The translations under genes and the position numbers were made by a program. Positions 6,891-10,536 of a stretch of 10,536 nucleotides of DNA are shown piece by piece. Source of the DNA: Flavobacteriales bacterium UBA1820 (lineage in GTDB: Bacteria > Bacteroidota > Bacteroidia > Flavobacteriales > UBA1820); the NCBI GenBank assembly GCA_002314265.1, contig DCEW01000080.1, forward strand, positions 1 to 10,536. Direction: 5' to 3'. Within the stretch, counting starts at the first letter, position 1; every line of letters starts with the position of its first letter. The notes below the pieces were generated by a model. It did no database searches, was not told the DNA's origin, and worked only from the letters and a program-made list of their open reading frames with translations.

Positions 6891-8165
6891 ATGATCTTAA
6901 GCGACGAAAGCATTCTCGAGATCCTTCATGCCGACACCGGCATGGCATTGGGTTGCACCGAGCCCATCGCGGTGGCCTTGGCCGTGGTCAAAGCGCGGGA
7001 AATCCTGGGCAAGACACCGGTTCACGTGCATCTGCGCGTAAGCGGAAACATTTACAAGAATGCCCGGGGAGTAGGCATTCCCGGTACGGATCAGCGCGGA
7101 CTGGAGGTGGCGGCCGCCATGGGTTGCCTGACCGGTTCGTCCGACCGAGCCTTGGAAGTGTTGGAAGGAGTTACCGACCAGATCGCTGCCCGTGCGGCCG
7201 ATTTTGCTGCCCAGGGAGGGGTGGATATCTCCATCGCCGAGGAGGTGGACAAACTCTTTATCGAAGCCACGGTCCGTTCCGACGACGGGCATACCGCCTC
7301 GGCTACCGTTGAAAAACACCATACCCTTATCACCCGCGCCACCCACGATGGGACGGTGGTTTGGGAAAAGGAAGAAACGCCCCTCTATCGGCAGGACGAG
7401 CAGGGCAACATCGAAGGAATGTCCGTCGCTCGTCTGTACGAGTTTGCCCGCAGCGTCGATGTGGAGCGCCTTTCCGATTTGGCTCGCGGAGCCGAGGCCA
7501 ACTGGCGCATTGCCGATGCCGGCCTGAAGAAACGGTACGGTTATTGCCTGGGCAAGATCCTCTCGGCCAAGTCTTCGTCCGACTCCGACCTGATGCGCCG
7601 CTCGATGGCCAAGGTCGCCGCCGGGATCGATGCCCGGATGTCCGGATCTATGTTGCCGGTGATGACCAACAGCGGCAGCGGCAACCAGGGGATCACCATC
7701 TACGTACCGGTGATCGAAGCTGCTCTGGCCGCCGGATCCGATACCGAACAGCTCCTGCGCGCGTTGGCTTTTGCCAATCTGGTCCCCATCCACATCAAGC
7801 ACCGCATCGGACCTCTGTCCGCCCTGTGCGGGATCGTTCCGGCCTCCATCGGGGCTGCCTGCGGGATCGCCTTCCTGCGCGGAGCGACTCTCGAACAGAT
7901 CGAGAACGTCATCCAACTGATCATCGCCAACATCTCCGGTCTTTTCTGCGACGGAGCCAAGGCTTCCTGCTCGATGAAAGCTTCGGTGGGCATCGCGGCG
8001 GCCTACGAGGCGGTGTACATGGCGGTGGAAAGCGGGGAAAAGGCCCAATGCGAAGGCATCCTCGACCCCGATGTCGAACATTCCATCGGCAATTTGTCGC
8101 GGATCGCTATTTCGGCGATGGATTCCACCGACCGGGAGATCATCGACATCATGACTTGCAAATAA
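6891..8165 (+). CDS. L-cysteine desulfidase family Fe-S enzyme (CyuA/YhaM-like, UPF0597), 424 aa
   Basis: Probable cytosolic [4Fe-4S] enzyme that breaks L-cysteine down to pyruvate, ammonia and sulfide; some databases name the family after the serine dehydratase alpha chain. The N-terminal block GMALGCTEPIAVAL places C22 in the family's GCTEP motif. The glycine-rich centre NSGSGNQGI follows. The C-terminal half carries SALCG (C313), AACG (C324) and LFCDGAKASCSMK (C353, C360). From memory, the characterised archaeal enzyme MJ1025 uses C25, C282 and C322; the 40-residue spacing of the last two equals C313-C353 here, so C22/C313/C353 are the likely cluster ligands. I chose ATG 6891 because an upstream in-frame TTG lies in the promoter. 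It heads a likely four-gene unit; the lipid-kinase gene follows after 35 nt. Serine or another small amino acid cannot be excluded as substrate. Confidence 0.92.
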   Translation: MILSDESILEILHADTGMALGCTEPIAVALAVVKAREILGKTPVHVHLRVSGNIYKNARGVGIPGTDQRGLEVAAAMGCLTGSSDRALEVLEGVTDQIAARAADFAAQGGVDISIAEEVDKLFIEATVRSDDGHTASATVEKHHTLITRATHDGTVVWEKEETPLYRQDEQGNIEGMSVARLYEFARSVDVERLSDLARGAEANWRIADAGLKKRYGYCLGKILSAKSSSDSDLMRRSMAKVAAGIDARMSGSMLPVMTNSGSGNQGITIYVPVIEAALAAGSDTEQLLRALAFANLVPIHIKHRIGPLSALCGIVPASIGAACGIAFLRGATLEQIENVIQLIIANISGLFCDGAKASCSMKASVGIAAAYEAVYMAVESGEKAQCEGILDPDVEHSIGNLSRIAISAMDSTDREIIDIMTCK

Positions 8166-8200
8166 AAAATTGTCCCTTTTCACTTATTCGTGCCGCCCGT

Positions 8201-9085
8201 ATGCGAAAAGTCCTCATCCTGATCAATCCTCACTCCGGGGTTCATTCACTCGAACGGGTAAATGCTCCTTTGGCGCACGTATTTCGTGCCGCCCAAGGGG
8301 TGGAGATCCATACGCACCTGATCGACGGGTATGACGATTCCCGTCGGGCGACCCTCGAAGCCATCCAAGGGGGCTATTACGCCGTCGTAGTGGTAGGCGG
8401 CGACGGTACGGCCAACAGCATCGGAGCCTTGCTGCGGGGTACGGATACGGCCCTGGGCTTGATCCCCGCCGGCAGCGGCAATGGGGTGGCACGGCACATC
8501 GGCATGGACACGGATATTCCAAAGGCCTTTTCCCAGCTCTTGGCTTGCCATAGCGAGGCGGTGGATACCCTCGAGGTCAATGGCCGCTTCTGTTTGGGTT
8601 TTGCCGGGACGGGCTTTGAGGCGGCAGTAGCGCACAATTTCGCACAAAGCCGTCACCGCGGACTGATGTCGTACACCACTTCGGCACTTTCCGAAATATT
8701 GCGTTACGAACCCTCGGAAGTGGAGATCGACCGGGATGGGGAGCATTTGGAGCGGCGACCTTTTACCATGACGTTTGCCAATTCCTCGCAGTGGGGCTTC
8801 GATTTCCGGATCGCGCCCACGGCCTCGATGACCTCGGGCACCATGAAACTGGTCATTCTCTCCGACATTACCCAGATCAATGCCGTGCAGGCGGCCTACA
8901 GTCTGTACAAAGGAAAGATCCATCAATTTCCCGGTTGCGAGACCCTCGATGCCCGCCGGGTAGTGGTCTCGGGGAAAAACCTGCTCTACCACATCGACGG
9001 CGAACCTTACCCGGCAGTCGGGAGGATCGAGGTCGAGGTACATCCGGCGTCTCTGCGCATCCTTTCTCCCCGCAGGAAGATCTGA
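8201..9085 (+). CDS. Diacylglycerol / sphingoid-base kinase-like lipid kinase (DagK_cat family), 294 aa
   Basis: ATP-dependent kinase of the DagK/YegS/LCB5 superfamily, expected at the inner face of the cytoplasmic membrane on lipid substrates. The N-terminus has the strand-loop LILINPHSG (5-13). GGDGT at 66-70 is the nucleotide-binding signature. PAGSGNGVARH at 89-99 resembles the GSGN loop of sphingosine kinases more than the PxGTxND loop of bacterial DgkB. The C-terminal domain ends with the conserved DGE at 266-268. At 294 residues it has the usual length for single-subunit bacterial members. The start is the ATG at 8201: the frame is open much further upstream, but that part overlaps the desulfidase gene. 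No Shine-Dalgarno is visible. Genes on both sides run in the same direction with gaps of 35 and 71 nt. Substrate (diacylglycerol, undecaprenol or a sphingoid base) cannot be told from sequence. Confidence 0.92.
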   Translation: MRKVLILINPHSGVHSLERVNAPLAHVFRAAQGVEIHTHLIDGYDDSRRATLEAIQGGYYAVVVVGGDGTANSIGALLRGTDTALGLIPAGSGNGVARHIGMDTDIPKAFSQLLACHSEAVDTLEVNGRFCLGFAGTGFEAAVAHNFAQSRHRGLMSYTTSALSEILRYEPSEVEIDRDGEHLERRPFTMTFANSSQWGFDFRIAPTASMTSGTMKLVILSDITQINAVQAAYSLYKGKIHQFPGCETLDARRVVVSGKNLLYHIDGEPYPAVGRIEVEVHPASLRILSPRRKI

Positions 9086-9156
9086 GAGTTTTGGGTAAGA
9101 GATAGACCGTCCTGGTCGAAAAGAAAAATAAACGTGTAAAAAATATCGGAATAGCC

Positions 9157-10098
9157 ATGAATCTGTTGCTGTCCTTGTTCTTTCAACTTCAGGCCCAATT
9201 GCCTTCCGTTCCCCAGGCGGTCGATTCGCTGGAACGTCATGACGTGAGGGCGTTTATCTCCCAACTGAAAACCATGACGCTCGATCAGATCGTCGATGCG
9301 GCTGTGCGGGGATTGGTCGGGGCTGTGATCCGGGTGGCGCTGGCCGTTCTGATCTTTTACATCGGGCGCTGGATCATCCGCCACGTGATCCGGTTCTTCC
9401 AACGGCTTTTTACCCGCCGGAAGGTGGAAGCCTCTCTGACTACCTTCCTCTTGTCGATGCTGCGCGTGGCGATGATGTTCCTGCTCTTTATCGTCGTGAT
9501 CAGTTTCCTGGGCATCGACACCACGTCGTTCATTGCCCTGTTCGCCTCGGCCGGATTGGCCGTCGGTATGGCTCTCTCGGGGACTTTGCAAAACTTTGCC
9601 GGAGGAGTGCTGGTGTTGTTGCTCAAGCCGTATCGGGTGGGGGACTACATCGAAGCGCAGGGGCAGGCCGGTACCGTGCGGGCCATTACCCTGTTTACTA
9701 CTCAACTCGCTACCCCGGACAACAAGATCATCCTGCTGCCCAACGGCGGCATGTCCACCGGCATCATCAACAACTATTCGCATCAGACCCTCCGAAGGGT
9801 CGATTGGACCTTCGGCATAGCCTACGGCGACGATTACGACCGGGCCAAGGAAGTGCTTACCCGCCTCTTGGAGGACGATCCGCGGGTGCTCAAAGACCCT
9901 CCGTACCTCATCGCACTGGCTTCCTTGGGCGACTCCTCGGTCAATATTACGGTCCGGGCTTGGGTCAAGAGGGAAGAGTATTGGAACGTGTTTTTCGACA
10001 TGAACGAAAAAGTCTATAAGACCTTCCCCTCGGCCGGGCTCAACATACCCTTCCCGCAGATGGACGTGCATGTGTACGACGAGAACCAACCCGCCTGA
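9157..10098 (+). CDS. Small-conductance mechanosensitive channel, MscS family (313 aa)
   Basis: Cytoplasmic-membrane channel that opens under tension and releases small solutes during hypo-osmotic shock. Predicted segments are TM1 about 52-75, TM2 about 97-118 and the pore-lining TM3 about 124-155. TM3 carries the typical small-residue packing pattern, ASAGLAVGMALSGTLQNFAGG, running into LKPYRVGDYIE. The beta domain follows with PDNKIILLPNGG, and the C-terminus has PFPQMDVHVY (298-307), equivalent to the family's closing motif. The length fits minimal MscS (E. coli 286) with a slightly longer amphipathic N-terminus. The ATG at 9157 is the first in the frame; a weak GGA lies upstream. The 71-nt gap from the lipid-kinase gene has only a 4-bp hairpin, so read-through is plausible; crcB follows after 26 nt. 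Confidence 0.95.
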   Translation: MNLLLSLFFQLQAQLPSVPQAVDSLERHDVRAFISQLKTMTLDQIVDAAVRGLVGAVIRVALAVLIFYIGRWIIRHVIRFFQRLFTRRKVEASLTTFLLSMLRVAMMFLLFIVVISFLGIDTTSFIALFASAGLAVGMALSGTLQNFAGGVLVLLLKPYRVGDYIEAQGQAGTVRAITLFTTQLATPDNKIILLPNGGMSTGIINNYSHQTLRRVDWTFGIAYGDDYDRAKEVLTRLLEDDPRVLKDPPYLIALASLGDSSVNITVRAWVKREEYWNVFFDMNEKVYKTFPSAGLNIPFPQMDVHVYDENQPA

Positions 10099-10124
10099 TG
10101 GTCAAGGAAAAAAGATAGGTTGTT

Positions 10125-10502
10125 ATGATCAAGACACTCTTGTTCGTCGGTTTGGGGAGTTTCCTGGGAGGAATCTCCCGGTTCGGGCTTTCCCGTTGGG
10201 TGCAGGGGCATGGGACGGGGGACTTCCCTTATGGAACCCTGGTGGTAAACCTGCTGGGGTGCCTGCTCATCGGGGTGTTTTACGGGTGGTTCGATCGTGC
10301 CCGGATCTTCGATCCCGACCTCAGACTGTTGCTCACGGTGGGATTCTGCGGAGGGTTTACCACGTTTTCCACGTTTGCCCACGAAGGCTTGTCGCTGTTT
10401 CAGTCCGGCAATTTCTTCGCAGCCGTAGCCTATGCCGTGGTGAGCCTGGTCGTCGGCTTGGTCATGGTATATCTGGGACACCTCCTGGTGCGGATTCTTT
10501 GA
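10125..10502 (+). CDS. crcB: Fluoride ion channel CrcB/Fluc (125 aa)
   Basis: Small membrane protein that forms an antiparallel dimer and exports fluoride from the cytoplasm. Four membrane segments fall at about 2-22, 36-56, 66-86 and 97-122. Family motifs are all present: GGISR at 15-19, GTLVVNLLGC at 37-46 and GFCGGFTTFSTF at 73-84. N42, F81 and F84 line up with the pore asparagine and the two pore phenylalanines of Fluc-Bpe (N43, F82, F85). One gene only, so a homodimer is expected unless a partner lies elsewhere. Start ATG 10125 has AGG at 10117-10119. It lies 26 nt after the MscS gene. I see no fluoride riboswitch in that gap, so control, if any, comes from an upstream promoter. Confidence 0.96.
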   Translation: MIKTLLFVGLGSFLGGISRFGLSRWVQGHGTGDFPYGTLVVNLLGCLLIGVFYGWFDRARIFDPDLRLLLTVGFCGGFTTFSTFAHEGLSLFQSGNFFAAVAYAVVSLVVGLVMVYLGHLLVRIL

Positions 10503-10516
10503 GGGAAACCTCGGGA

Positions 10517-10536
10517 TGCGGGCAAGCGAAAGGCCG
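10517..10536. repeat. Right copy of the window-terminal inverted repeat
   Basis: TGCGGGCAAGCGAAAGGCCG matches the reverse complement of bases 1-20 at 19 of 20 positions. It begins 14 nt after the crcB stop and has the same orientation relative to crcB as the left copy has to the WG-repeat gene. It has no T-run and only weak self-pairing (GGC with GCC), so by itself it is not a convincing terminator. It may continue past the window. Confidence 0.75.

Noticed and set aside
7361..8200. Possible N-terminal extension of the lipid kinase (frame open from 7361)
   Set aside because: The extension overlaps the desulfidase gene and reads as low-complexity Arg/Gly-rich shadow. The kinase fold begins directly at the ATG at 8201 (MRKVLILINPHSG).
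8187..8294. 12-nt direct repeat TTCGTGCCGCCC before and after the lipid-kinase start
   Set aside because: The second copy is coding sequence using common GC-rich codons (Phe-Arg-Ala-Ala); with no further symmetry, chance is enough.
10085..10124. Fluoride riboswitch before crcB, suggested by CCTGATGG
   Set aside because: The gap is only 26 nt, the match overlaps the end of the MscS gene, and the conserved pseudoknot elements of the crcB motif are missing.
1..10536. Transposon or genomic island bounded by the terminal inverted repeats
   Set aside because: No transposase, integrase or target-site duplication is visible, and the contents are mostly ordinary chromosomal genes of uniform composition. 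Kept only as a low-ranked alternative in the repeat finding.

Overview
The window looks like ordinary chromosome from a GC-rich member of the Bacteroidetes, most likely the order Bacteroidales. Three things point that way. Several genes are preceded by the phylum's TAnnTTTG -7 promoter box, and strong Shine-Dalgarno sites are scarce. There is a DUF4270-type lipoprotein with an acidic motif after its lipid-anchored cysteine. There is also a half-length GT5 'glycogen synthase' of the kind common in this phylum. A GC-rich Rikenellaceae/Alistipes-like genome would fit, but that is a guess. I see no phage, transposase, CRISPR array, rRNA or tRNA.

Layout. Positions 50-2720 form a leftward group: a 93-residue helical protein, a possible 41-residue basic ORF, and a 708-residue exported protein with TPR-like and WG-type repeats. 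A compact divergent promoter region (about 2721-2861) separates it from rightward mnmA, the tRNA 2-thiouridylase gene. Next comes a two-gene operon (4223-6778): a GT5-N-terminal-only protein and, 12 nt later, the DUF4270 surface lipoprotein. It has its own promoter and about 90 nt of leader, and a strong intrinsic terminator closes it. A second rightward group (6891-10502) follows, probably one transcript: L-cysteine desulfidase, a diacylglycerol/sphingoid-base kinase-like protein, a small MscS-type channel and the fluoride channel CrcB.

How the genes work together. No single pathway joins them. MnmA modifies tRNA and the desulfidase breaks down cysteine. The lipid-kinase/MscS/CrcB trio suggests membrane lipid and ion or osmotic homeostasis. 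The GT5-like/DUF4270 pair couples a probably cytosolic, probably non-canonical protein to a probable surface lipoprotein, and its function is unknown.

The most unexpected structure is a 20-nt inverted repeat (19/20 identical) occupying the exact two ends of the window. Each copy lies just 3' of a stop codon and in the same orientation relative to its gene. It is most simply a dispersed intergenic repeat at which the sequence was cut or the assembly broke, because nothing inside resembles a mobile element. The other points worth pursuing are the altered GT5 motifs, the 41-residue ORF, the sphingosine-kinase-like GSGNG motif in the lipid kinase, and a 15-codon upstream ORF in the GT5 leader.
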